Below, in pieces: positions 1 through 11,700 of a stretch of 64,000 nt of DNA. Both the position numbers and the translations under genes were made by a program. Position 1 is the stretch's first letter. The number at the start of each line of letters is the position of its first letter. Source of the stretch: Nissolia schottii (lineage: Eukaryota > Streptophyta > Magnoliopsida > Fabales > Fabaceae). Location: positions 1,135,278-1,199,277 of the forward strand of contig QANU01011207.1 in NCBI GenBank assembly GCA_003254905.1, read 5' to 3'. The notes beneath the pieces were generated by a model that did no database searches, was not told where the DNA came from, and saw only the letters and a list, made by a program, of their open reading frames with translations.

Positions 1-1547
1 TGTCTGAAATCGGAATTATAGAATCCGATTTTAGCTTGTCCCATTAGAATCTCATGTCAAATCATGTTAGTTATTCTTTTATTTTCTAGAATCGAATTTA
101 AGAAATTCGATTTCTGAACTAACTAATTTCTGAACTAACTCATAAAAATAATTTTCTCATCTCTCCCATATCACACAATAAACTCCTTCCAAACTCATCC
201 AAACATGATTAACCCATCCAACTTTGAATTAATTGACCGAAAATTGAAGGGCGCAACGTCCTTATTGAAACAAATGTCAAAAGATATATAGCCCAAAATT
301 AGTGTTTATCAAATTATTTTATATAATCTTTAAAATGTAACAAAAATATCATCTTTAGTCGTCACGTTCTCTTTATTTGAACTTGACTATCACATTGTCT
401 TAGCTTTTTTTTCCCTTTTAATTTTGCTTTAAACACAGTTGGAAACTATTAATTAATAGGATTGATCATGTTTACGCCATTTTTTTTGACCAAATAAATA
501 ATATATGGTGGCATTGATCTTGATCAGGTCGTTAATAAAAACTGTTCTAAAGAGTAATAAAGCGTCACAATCCAATTATTCTTTATTTTCTGATTTGCTC
601 AAAATAAGTAAAAGACAATATGCCTTTTCTGCTAAAGCATGCCTTACATATTAAAGGACCTATTTTCAATTTTTATCCTTTTTTTTGGTAGTGCTATTAA
701 TTTTCAATTGTTTTAACGGTACACTTCCCATTATGATTAATTTTGGCACTGTAGTCCAATGTTATATATATTGCATATCCTTTCATAATACAATCTTTTT
801 GTGCTAATTAAGAGTGTTAAGTCGACAGAAAACTAGTCCCAATTAATTTAGAAACCATATTAATTTAGAATTTTGTGAGACAACCAACAATATTGATTCT
901 CTTCAATACAAGAGGATGATATGAATATGTTTTTGGTTTTTGGTCAAAATTGCATTATATTTTTATTGTAGAAAATCCAGCTCACACCCAATGATATAAA
1001 AGTTAGGCTTTTTTTTCGATAAGATATGAAAGTTAGGCTTATAATAAATAATTTTAATTTCATAACTAACCTAAATACAAATATCGCAGCTGCAGAATCA
1101 ATCAAGGTGAAATTGGTTAAAGTAGCATGTGTCTTCTTCTCTTAATCAATAATCTCAGGTTTGAGTGTAAATAAAAAAGGTTCTATATCTCCTATAAGAG
1201 GGTATATAGTCATGTTCTTGACAATAAAGTTTGAAAACCTGGTTTTCAATCAAAACCTAAGTAACATTAACACAGACACATGACATGAGACATAATGATA
1301 TATCAATTTTAAAAATTTATAGGACACATACACAACATATATACGTATATAATATTCAAGATTTATAATAATATTGGATGTTTTTATTTGTGTTAAACTA
1401 TCAATTTCTAAATTTGTTTCTTAATATATGGAGTATTCTAAATAGTTTCATGTGTACATATTTATTAATTTTTTAAGAGCCCATATTATTATAATTTGTT
1501 TAGTACTTAAAATATTTTATTTGAACACTACCTAGACATGACTCAAT

Positions 1548-1705
1548 ATATTTTTGGATATAACTTATGCATGCACGTATATGACAACTCATAAACTTTT
1601 TATTTAGATATTTTTGGACATCTAAGACACGAATGTCAGATAAGTATCGGACGATTATCATCAAGTGTCAGTATTTACGATGTATCGAACACGCAAACAC
1701 AAAAA
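1548..1705. repeat. Diverged dispersed repeat, GTGTC/GACAC-rich
   Basis: The segment is rich in GTGTC and GACAC words and resembles, in inverted orientation, the segment at 63490-63640: both contain a TTTTGGATATA-like word and alternating TGTC/CGAACAC words. It is probably a fragment of a larger repeat family that I cannot name. Confidence 0.35.
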
Positions 1706-3685
1706 TCTCACAAAATATATGTGATTCTTATATCTTCTATCGAAACACATTATTTTTTGTATGTGATGATTGAGGGGTATTCAAGTTAACCATGCCATAG
1801 GGTTAATGGATGTCATTATTCTAGTTAAAATCACCTTTACTTCTTGGGGGACTTACTTTTAGTATTATTGAGCTTTTTAATGAGACAAAGTTGGTGGTCC
1901 TTCTTGAATCCTATCCCTCTCATACATTGAGAGCAAGTTGGTGACCAAAATAGTGGAATAGCATGTATACAATGAAAAAAACCTCCTTGGTTTCTGTCTA
2001 TGATTGGAGGATTTATATTGCACTTTGGTGGTGTTCGTGTGGGATGCACACTCCCTCCCCATTATTTAATTTTATCTGATTTTCCCACTCTTTGCTTTTT
2101 CTCATTGCACTAATTAGTGCTATCCTCTTCAGCAATCCATATATATTAATGAGGCATTTTTTTCTTATTTATTTACTTCTGTTTTTTTTCTAACTACATT
2201 AGGTTATGATGGGCAATTAAAATGGAAGTTGTTATTATGGACTCTAGTTGACAATGGATCTTACATGTGACAATATATCAACTACACTACTCATTTTATA
2301 ATATTTATATATTTTAAATTATGTTGTGAATCACTATTAATATATTGCCACTAGTCTGAACCCAAATCTATAGTAACTTAACTCATTTAAATTACTAAAA
2401 CCATGCAATCAAGTTCTAGAGGTGTGATTAGTAGCTAAACTGTGGTCATTATGAGGGTATAGCAAGAATGATAATCTTATTTTAGGGAATGGATTCATTA
2501 CTCCAATAGTAAATCTTGTACACTCATTTTATTGGATAACATTTGGTAATCAATAAATTTTAATGTAATTTCATTGTAAAATTTACATAATCATTCCAGT
2601 CATACTAATCAAATTAGTTAATTTTTAAAATAATAATTAAGGGTAAAGGGATGATTGTCATCAACAAATTCATCGTATTGGCTAGTTACACACTCCTATG
2701 TTAATTAAAAAGTAAATTGCATAAACTACCTTTGAGATTAGGTAAAATTGCAATTAACTTTAAATTATGTAAAAAATTCCAGTTCATCTTAATTTTTCAT
2801 TATGACCAATCATCAATTAGGTTTCTATTTTCATTTTTTGTGTTTTCTATTTTCAAAAGTTTGTGAAAGAAATAAAGAAAACAATGAAAATAACAAAATA
2901 ATATCTAATGTTCCAGACTTTTGGGAATGAAATAGCGAACATAAAAAATAAAAATAAGAAATAAAATTCTATTGTTTTCATTAGCCTAACACAAAACACA
3001 CGAAATGAAATGAAAATAAAAACTTAACATATCATTGATGATTAGTTGCACTAAAAAAAATAAAATGAAATATTTTTTTTTATATAGTTTGTGATGGAGT
3101 GCAATTTTGTCAATCACAAAGATAATCAAAAATAATTTTTGTAATTTACCCTGAATTAAATAAACTTATGCATTTGTCATGGGCAGAGGCTATACAAAGT
3201 CAAACTCTTTTGATAGTGTGAGCACATGATTAGAGTAAATCTGGCAACAGATATAATTTGATACTATACAAACAAGTTGGGATTAATAACAAAATCATCA
3301 GTTCTTCTCGGTTCTCAACAAAATATCTTCAACTAAAATACTAAGAACTGAATAGTGATTAGTCATTATATCTACTTTTAAATATATTGCTAATCATTCA
3401 GTAGAATAGCTAATCAATTTATACTAATTAAAAATATAAAACTATTCTCTTTTCTTGTGACTTTTTTTTTTGTTTCCTTGAAGTAGATTGCAAGTGTGCC
3501 ACTAATTAAATGGGCGTGCATGCTTAACAGTGAATAATGAGTATAGAGATATCCATTCATTTTGTTATTAGATTTGATATGAAAATCTCTGTTTCTATTT
3601 TTATTTATTGTTTTCATTTTTTACATTTTTTTTTGTTTTTTTGTTTTCCCAAGATTTTGTAAAAGAATTGATGAAAATAAGAAGA

Positions 3686-3952
3686 GAAAATACCCTAATT
3701 AGTCATTGAACTTTTCATTGTCACTCGCACTAGTCCCTCGACAAAATAATTGCCCTCATTGGTCATTGAACGCCCACAATTGATCCTGAACATTTTAATC
3801 TTTACCATCATTCCCTAGACATTTTAGATAGAATGACTAATGAGGGTAACATTTAAAATGATTAGGGATCAATTGGAGATTTTCTTTTTGAGGGGCTAAT
3901 GTGAAGATTAATAAAAAGTTTAGTGATCAACTAGAGCATTCCTTAGATAAGA
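3686..3952. mobile_element. Foldback MITE-like element (possibly Mutator-type)
   Basis: The left 50 bases (CTAATTAGTCATTGAACTTT...) and the reverse complement of the right 50 bases (CTAGTTGATCACTAAACTTT...) match over most positions, including a shared AG-CCCTC word at the inner end. This is a long terminal inverted repeat enclosing under 200 bases with no coding capacity. The extended inverted repeat fits Mutator-like MITEs, but I could not define a 9-bp target duplication, so the superfamily is uncertain. Confidence 0.5.
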
Positions 3953-6063
3953 AAATTGTTTTGCTTGGTGATGGAATCTTAGCATATTCTGTTATGTGCT
4001 GTAACAATCGTATTGGAGTAGAGTAGTCCTTAATTATCTCTAACCGAGATTTAAATTTTTTAACTTGAATTATGCTAATAATAATTATGATTTACGATAT
4101 ACTTGACACATGACTACTATGGGTAAGGTTTACTCTGAACTCAAGTATATATTAACATTACTCTTAAGTTATTGACAATATTTATATGTAGCTCACGTGG
4201 ATCATATTCATCAATAAGCATGCACAAGCAGCAAACCTATTAGTTCATATTTTTCATGTTTTTCCTTTTGTGTGTAATTTTCACACATCTAACTGAATTA
4301 CTCATACATGTAATCATAGGCCAATAATAACATGCATGTTACACTCCCAAAACTCAGGCTCACATGATTTTCCCATTTAGTTCCCAAATGCCACACGAAA
4401 CTTCTTTTGTGCCAATCCTTGTAATATTGTAACTGAAGGAACATGATAATGTACTTTTTCTCCCTTAGTTTTTGCACGTGAAGAGAGTCAGTTGCATATG
4501 AGGTTATCAATACCCTTGTCATTGTCTGATTCATGCCTTCTTTATGGCTCAGGTCAGGTAAAAACTGCCTTAAATTTGTTTTAAGATAAAATAGATGACG
4601 TTGGTTTTTTTTGCTAAGTGAAAAGTTTAGGAAAGTTTGACCACTCGAACCCACGTTATTTTGATATATGAATTATTTTTTTACCAACTGTGTCAACCAT
4701 TTTTGGTGGTTTTTATTATTTAAGTTTTTTCATTTTTTTAATCTAAATCATCAATATCTAAAGTCAACTCTGCATAATTTGACTTGAGTTGTGTCGGTTT
4801 ATTATGGAGTAAAGCTCTATTAGAGCTAGTTTTTTATTATCCACGATTCTCGAACTCATACCGACCAAACATTACCATTTTACCTTATTGTCCCTTCTCA
4901 ATTGTAATATACTACATAATATACCCATATGTTCTTTAATGTTAGTCATTTTTACTTTTTTTAAGTTTATTCATAATTTAACGGATTTAAAAGTGGGGGA
5001 GGAGAAGCATATATGTATCCAAGCCCTTTAATTGGTTGGCTTCCATTAATTCAATCTTTACTTTGTTTTATTTTCATCCCTCACCTAATAATTCAATACC
5101 CTTTATCCTTAATTGCTTCTGGGATTCACTGAAGTACTCTATTGGTTGGAGAAGCTCTTTTATCTGATCAAAAGTCTCTACATTTATGATTTGGAACTTT
5201 ACAAAAGAGGTGCTGTTATCTTTTATGAGCAAAAGGAGTGATATTACATCTCAAATATTTTGTTGTGCCACTTTTTTTACTACTCTCTGTTGTAAATACA
5301 GTTGCTGAATCTTCATTAACATTATTTAATTGGGTGTCTATCTATGGTCTTTTAACAACTTAGTTAAGAGCATCTCTGTTTTCTTTTCTAACTTTCGCAT
5401 GTTTAGTTCTGAAAAATGATATCCCATCTGTGGATTCGGTAGATGCCCTCTAATAGAATCATGTGAGATTCCTAAGCACTGCTTAGTATTTTTTTAGATT
5501 CCAATTAACTACTAATAAAAAAGAATAAGGATTCCAATTAACTTGGTTCAAGTTAGGTTGACACGTTCTAAGAGTGTTAGTTTTTTTTTATTCACAATAT
5601 TTGAACGGGAGACATTGTTTAACAGAAACAAGTGTCAAAACACTTGAATCAATCAAACATTGTTACTTTATACGGTTCTTAATTTGTTAACGTTTTTTCA
5701 TATAATAATTGCATGCCTCAATTTTTTTATAGAGCATGATCTCTCTTGCTCATATTTCACCATGTTAGCAGACTCACTTTTCTACATATCCAAGGCCAAA
5801 AACTCAACTAATTTGCAAAGCACTAAGCCCGGTTGAAGTAAATAATCTCTCAAAAGTACACTATGTCCCAATAATTATCCTTTTAACTATGTTACATGAG
5901 TGATCTTCCCCTCTTTTTTGATACATTCTTCAGTAAGTGAGGCAACATTAATTTACTACTCTAATTCATGCAAGTTTCAATTAAGTGAATATGAAATCTT
6001 TTTTTATCTTTTTGATTAGTGGGCTTGCCCCACTTTTGCCTCCAACATAGCAGATTTTCATCC

Positions 6064-6070
6064 ATAAATA
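6064..6070 (+). promoter_or_regulatory. TATA-like box of the iron transporter gene
   Basis: ATAAATA lies about 140 bases before the VTL start codon. It is followed by a pyrimidine-rich leader (6113-6172, CTTCTT repeats) typical of a plant 5' untranslated region. Position and context are the only support. Confidence 0.4.
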
Positions 6071-6209
6071 CCCTGCTTCTTGGTAGCGTGTGTCACCCAC
6101 ACTTTCTCCATACTTTCTCTTCTCTTCTCTTCTTTCTTTCTTTCTTCTTTCTCCTTCTTCCTCGTAATTGTTATCTTTTTCCACTCTCAAGTGGCTTTAA
6201 CTCTTTCTC

Positions 6210-6893
6210 ATGGCATCCAATCAGGCACCCCTCAACCAAACCAAACAAGTCCTTCCAAACAATGACCTTGAGCAACAAGCAACAACAACAACCACCCTTG
6301 AGATCGAAACCAAGGACTTTGACTACTCTAAGAGGTCTCAATGGCTGCGAGCCGCTGTCTTGGGGGCCAATGATGGGCTGGTCTCGACAGCGTCTCTGAT
6401 GATGGGCGTTGGGGCGGTCAAGCAAGACATCAAGGCCATGATCCTTACTGGGTTCGCCGGTTTGGTGGCCGGTGCTTGCAGCATGGCCATAGGGGAGTTT
6501 GTGTCTGTGTACTCACAATTGGACATAGAGGTTGCACAGAAGAAAAGAGAGAATGAAAGAGGGAATGTTAGAGGCAGAGAAGATATTGCTGATTCTGAAG
6601 CAGAGGAAGAAAGCTTGCCGAACCCTTTGCAAGCGGCAGCAGCATCGGCTTTGGCCTTTTCTGTTGGTGCAATGGTGCCATTGCTGTCTGCATCATTTAT
6701 AAGGGAATACAAGGTGAGGCTTGGTGTGGTTGTGGCTGCAGTGAGCTTTGCTTTGGTGGTGTTTGGTTGGTTAGGTGCAGTGTTGGGTAAGGCTCCTGTG
6801 TTGAGGTCTTCTACAAGGGTATTGGTTGGAGGTTGGATAGCCATGGCCATCACTTTTGGCCTAACCAAGCTCATAGGATCAAGTGGCCTCTAG
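6210..6893 (+). CDS. VTL: Vacuolar iron transporter-like protein (VTL / nodulin-21 family)
   Basis: The product is a 227-residue membrane protein of the CCC1/VIT1 family. These proteins move ferrous iron (and sometimes manganese) into the vacuole; legume relatives include nodulin-21 and SEN1, needed for iron handling in nodules. After a hydrophilic N-terminus comes the family core: LRAAVLGANDGLVSTASLMM at residues 46-65, then AGACSMAIGEFVSVYSQ near 89-105, then a charged cytoplasmic loop (about 108-135, KKRENERGN...EAEEE), and three more hydrophobic segments to the C-terminus. The length and short loop mark the VTL subgroup, which lacks the long metal-binding domain of VIT1. The gene is one exon, as usual for VTLs. 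The ATG at 6210 is the first in frame and follows a CT-rich leader. It is convergent with the MINDY-3-like gene. Family assignment is firm; the exact metal is inferred. Confidence 0.95.
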   Translation: MASNQAPLNQTKQVLPNNDLEQQATTTTTLEIETKDFDYSKRSQWLRAAVLGANDGLVSTASLMMGVGAVKQDIKAMILTGFAGLVAGACSMAIGEFVSVYSQLDIEVAQKKRENERGNVRGREDIADSEAEEESLPNPLQAAAASALAFSVGAMVPLLSASFIREYKVRLGVVVAAVSFALVVFGWLGAVLGKAPVLRSSTRVLVGGWIAMAITFGLTKLIGSSGL

Positions 6894-8729
6894 TTTTACC
6901 TTTGTAAACAGTGTTTTTGCATGTATGTCATGTTGATTATGCAGCTATATATACATACTATATATCTCCCTTTCTCTTCTTGTAAGGTCCTCATTTGTTT
7001 CTTTTTACTAGAAATGATGAGATGAGGGATAAGTTGAAGAAAAAGTTGTCCTGGTTCTTTAGCATATAAAGAGGGTATAAGGTGTTTCAAAGCCTTGTGT
7101 AATTTGTATAAATGCAGAAGCGATCTTTTTTTGTGTATGATAATATTGGTAAAGCTTGAGGTGTTTCAGTGATGAACTGGATGGAGAGCTGGAGATGTTA
7201 TCCTTTTGAATCAGTGAACTGTGATGGCTAAGTAGATGGAGAATTGCAATCATAGAGAGATAGAAATTATCTTTGATTAATTGACTCTGGAATAAAGGGA
7301 AACAAATGCCTTTTTTTTAATAATAAAAACAACATTAAATGGAACATCTTGGAAGAATTGAACTTTTTGGAAATAAAGTATCTTATTCAAGTCTCAAACT
7401 ATTAAACTTAAGTAGAAATTTTCAGTTGTTTTTAAAGTAAGGAACTTGTTATGTGTAAAGTTTAAGAAATAAAAGTGATCCATATTCATTAATATGTCAA
7501 ATAATGAATCGATCAAAACAAGAGAATCTCTTACCCTCACACGTCGTAAGAGTAGGAATGTCATTTGATGTGTCCCAAAATCCGTTCAAATGACAAGGTT
7601 CAACCAAAAGTGATGGCCCATGTCTAGCATCTTAACAGAATTCACAAGAATTTTGGGCTAATTGGTAATTTACAGAAGACTTGACTTGTGAAGAACTACA
7701 AGATTATTGAAGGCCCACTTACTTAAAAATGGGAAAGTTTCAATAGGGACAAACCTCTCAGCACTTTCTTTTGAAGGTTGAAGAGAACCACGAGCAGAAC
7801 AACTATGCCCTGGCCCTGGCCATGGCCATGGCCATGTTGATTTGACAGTCTTACCTGCAAAACAGAGATACACTAGGGCAACTGCTTTGCAAAATACTGG
7901 CTTACATTTGTCACCTTAGAAAAATTACCTTATTTCAGTTTTTTTTGTCATTTATAAAGGTCACGTCACATTAGTTTATTTGAGCAAGAGAGGTGAATCA
8001 TCCTCTTTATTCTGCTTATTAGGAAGATCATCCTCCTTACACTATAACAATTGAATGGCATGGCAATTAAGCACAATTAACATCACCTGAGACAGATAAG
8101 AGAATCAGAAAGGCCAAGAGGAAACAAAGGATGCAATAACAAGACCTGGAAAATATGACCATTGATTTCTATCAGCTGACACTACTTTTGATGTTTGCTA
8201 TGGGAACTGATAAAACAAGGGCGCAGGTTATCGACAGCAAAATGAGACTTTTCCCAGCAGATAATGTGATGATAGTAATATACAAATACAAATATTCGAT
8301 ATTCCCTATTCAGAAACCAATCACGATAAATAATAATTTAATATTACAACAACTTCAAAGGCAACAACAGATCTCACGTTTATTAATTACCCCGCCCCCG
8401 AAAGAACTAAATCTCTCTAATCGACGGCCAAGTGTACATTTTAATGAATCTTACAACTTGGCTTAACAACAAATATAACACCGGTTTTTGCCGAAACCTT
8501 TTGAATAACATGACAAAATCGAAGTCTGTGTCAGATACAAACGGCTATGCACATATTGGAGAAAATTCAGATACTCGAGCCCCATTTTATGTGCCTGAGG
8601 AACAACAACAAAGTAAAACAGGAAAACATCATCTCTTCCTTCCTTTGGCATATAGCATGGCTGAACCACTTGTTTTTTAACTTCCCTTACACCTACAAAA
8701 CCACAGCAAATGGCTCCATGTATATCCCC
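6894..8729. other. Convergent intergenic region (3' ends of VTL and MINDY-3-like genes)
   Basis: This holds the 3' flanks of two converging genes. A CCATGG-repeat patch at about 7805-7835 lies in a 67-codon minus-strand frame (7670-7873) rich in Pro/Trp/Gly that I do not recognise. Nothing else is supported; the reading frames at 8155-8756 overlap the presumed 3' untranslated region of the MINDY-3-like gene. Confidence 0.5.
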
Positions 8730-11700
8730 TCAGACTATGCTTGGAGGATCCCCTGACCAACTGCATACAGCACGGGGCCAGCGAGTCCTTATGCAATCAA
8801 CCAAAGGCGCGTGTTGAGAAGGCTCAGGTTTAGATACTTCGGCATCCTTCCTGGAAGATTCATTTGCACTGGAAGCAGATGAAACTGCCACATCTGCCAT
8901 AAATTCCTCAGCCGTCCATCTCGGGGGAACGGAAACTCTCAATCTTGTGAGCCGGGGTCTTTGTAATGGAGTTTCACCCCGATAGTTTACTTGACTGCCA
9001 TTCAGATCTGATTTAGCAATCCCATTAAAATGGTAAAGATCAAAAACCTTCTTACCCATCAGTCCTGATGAATCCTTCAAACCTCCCGAGCTCTTATCAA
9101 GATCCAAAATGACTTGCCAGAACTCGCTCCATACAATGAAGCCTGTGCCGCAAAGGTGCTCAAGCTTCTCCGCTGGAAGTGTGATATTTGTTTCTCTGAG
9201 AACCTGATGGAACCCTTCCACACTGATGAAACCACCGCCTCCACTCTGATCTTGTGCATCAAAAGCTTTGCGGATCTGTGATTCCCTTTCTTCCAGTTCA
9301 TTCTCGTTTTGAACATTGGTGTCAAGAGCGAACAGTACTGTGTAGTGGGATTCGCTCCCAACAACCCATATCGGCCACTTTGGGCATTTCAAATACTGAC
9401 CAACCTTACAGAAATTAAGGGATTCTAACAGCGTGAGAAATCCAACTTCCACGGGTTGGGATATACCTTTCAGAAACATTCCTCCACCTAAATCCATCCT
9501 CCCATCAAACACATTAGGGACAGCCTGCCCACAGAGCAGTAAGTTTACAATTTCCTGCAACACAGTATTCAGCCAAAAAGCAAAACCTTAAATATAATCT
9601 ACCAAAGTATTTAAAATGAGCAGCAGTTTTCAATTATCTGTCGACATATACCTGGGACGCATGCCCAAAAGGAGCAGTAACCAGAGGTAGGCTAGGATCA
9701 TCCCTGTCAGTTTGAATCAAGTCCTAGATGAAAGCAAAATATTGCAGGCATTAACAGGAGTAAATTTTTAAAGCATAATAATAACAACAAATGCAAATTT
9801 TATAATGCGTTTAATCACTTTATTGGCCACCATATTCTGCAACATGGTAGGAGTACACGCTCATATTTTTCTTAAACTTCAAAGAAGCGTAAAAGATCAT
9901 TTACACATAAAAACTTGAAACTTGGGCCCCCTTACTATACACAGCACAGCTAAAAATTTATCAGATTAGGATACAGACATAAAAAGCTGGAACTAGCATC
10001 ATTCTGAAGCTAATAAGCTAAACAAACGTGCCATTGGTAGAAAATATGTCCTCCCTTTCAAATTGATAAAACAAAAAACTTCAGGCAAAATCAACAGTGA
10101 AATAAGAAACAAGAGGAAACAATAAGTAACAAAGTCAACCACCCTCATCAGCATGGAGAAATGCAATTGGCACTCTCTTAAAATGGGCATTGAGCACACA
10201 TACAGACATACTTAAATGAATACTCCTAATAGGAGCAACTAAAATGTAGAAATGCAATCACACCCGCTATTCCAGTTAGCCATGACATCTGGTGACACTT
10301 TTTTGGGGTACAAAAATTCTGGTAAAGTTTTAATATTCAGGAAAAAGATACTCAAACTTATGCATATCTAGTCTCAAACTTAGTTCGTACTTTGTCGGTA
10401 GAATCCCTAACATATCTACATAAAGAATGAAAGTAGTCGTGAAAGAAGATTGATACCAAGCATCTATACTTAAAGACACAGTGAACTCTGAAGACTGACA
10501 TTGCAATTAAAAAAAGCATACCAGTCCCCGAGAAAGTAAAGCAGAGATCAGGAAGAGCAATGCCCCCATACGACTTTGGAATGAGGGAATCATTGCTTCA
10601 AGCCTCTTCAATGCACTTGCTTGCGATGTGTATGTTTCAACTCTAAGAACTTTTTGCAAATCCAAGCCTGACTCAATGGAAAGACCTTCAAGTGCTTTTG
10701 CAATAACCTATTCATTGAACAAGACCTGACTCAGCAAATAAGCATATCAAAGAAGAACCACAAAAGACTGCAATGACAAGATAACAATTCTATATCCATA
10801 TGTTGCACAACCAGTATTAATAGAAAATTCAAGCTACCTCATCCTTTGGAATTTTTTCAGAATGCTGAATGCCATTCCCTAGAATGCTCAAAGTCGCAAT
10901 CACAACCCTTTCATTACTTCCACACATAGACAATATTTCACACATGCTTCTTACAAGGGCGCTGCCACAATATCACAAAAATATTAATAAAATATGCCAT
11001 GAAGAAAGCACGTGTCAACCTACTATTGTCACGTGAATAAGTCCTCATTTAAATAAAATAGAATTAGTAAAGGAAACCAAATACAAAATGATATAAGCCA
11101 ACAAATAAAACGCTATTAAAGGAAATTTAAATTGTCTGAGACAGAAAGGGATCCAGTTGAATCAAGAGCACAACAGTGAGCAATAAATACACATGTTACA
11201 TGTTCATGATCCACAAGAAAGAAATCAGAATGTCGGAGGTGGAAGATATTGACAGGATTTGGTACTACAAATTCACAAGAAGCTCTATAATTAATGTATT
11301 TACCTACTAACACATGACTGATCAGGAAAAGTTCATCACCTTACTTTTACACCTTCGGTGAGTGAAGAAAAATCATTTGATGAAACAGACTGACTTTTAG
11401 AAGACAATGCCCCTAGGCCCCGGTTCTGTGGCATGCTTAGTACATCTTTCAACTCATCACGAAAGAAAAGAATGTATTTGAGCACAAATGCCTGCAAAAG
11501 TTAATGAAAGATGCAAGCAATATCAACAAATGAAAAAAATGCTTCTAGAACTTACAATGAGTACCAGTAGAAAAAATAAATGAAAAGGAAAGAAAAGCAT
11601 AATAACAAATGCACACATCTGAATACATGCTCACACACAGACAAGCATACTATAAAATAATATTATTTCAAATGTGACGCCACCTCAGTCCTTCGGACAG

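Larger units (their letters stand above)
1..6063. other. Gene-free AT-rich intergenic DNA
   Basis: No reading frame here has recognisable protein similarity; the longest (118 codons, minus strand, 4298-4654) has no family signature. The stretch contains a foldback repeat at 3686-3952 and a diverged dispersed repeat near 1548-1705, both listed separately. The last few hundred bases are the promoter side of the iron transporter gene. Confidence 0.6.

Noticed and set aside
4298..4654. 118-codon minus-strand open frame
   Set aside because: It has no recognisable domain, AT-biased composition and no convincing promoter or splice context; length is within chance for 64 kb.
7670..7873. 67-codon minus-strand frame with Trp-Pro and Gly-Pro repeats
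   Set aside because: The repeat comes from a CCATGG/CCCTGG run and no family is recognisable; it could be 3' flanking sequence.
8155..8756. Plus-strand frames opposite the end of the MINDY-3-like gene
   Set aside because: They overlap the opposite strand of a real exon or its 3' untranslated region and have no family features.
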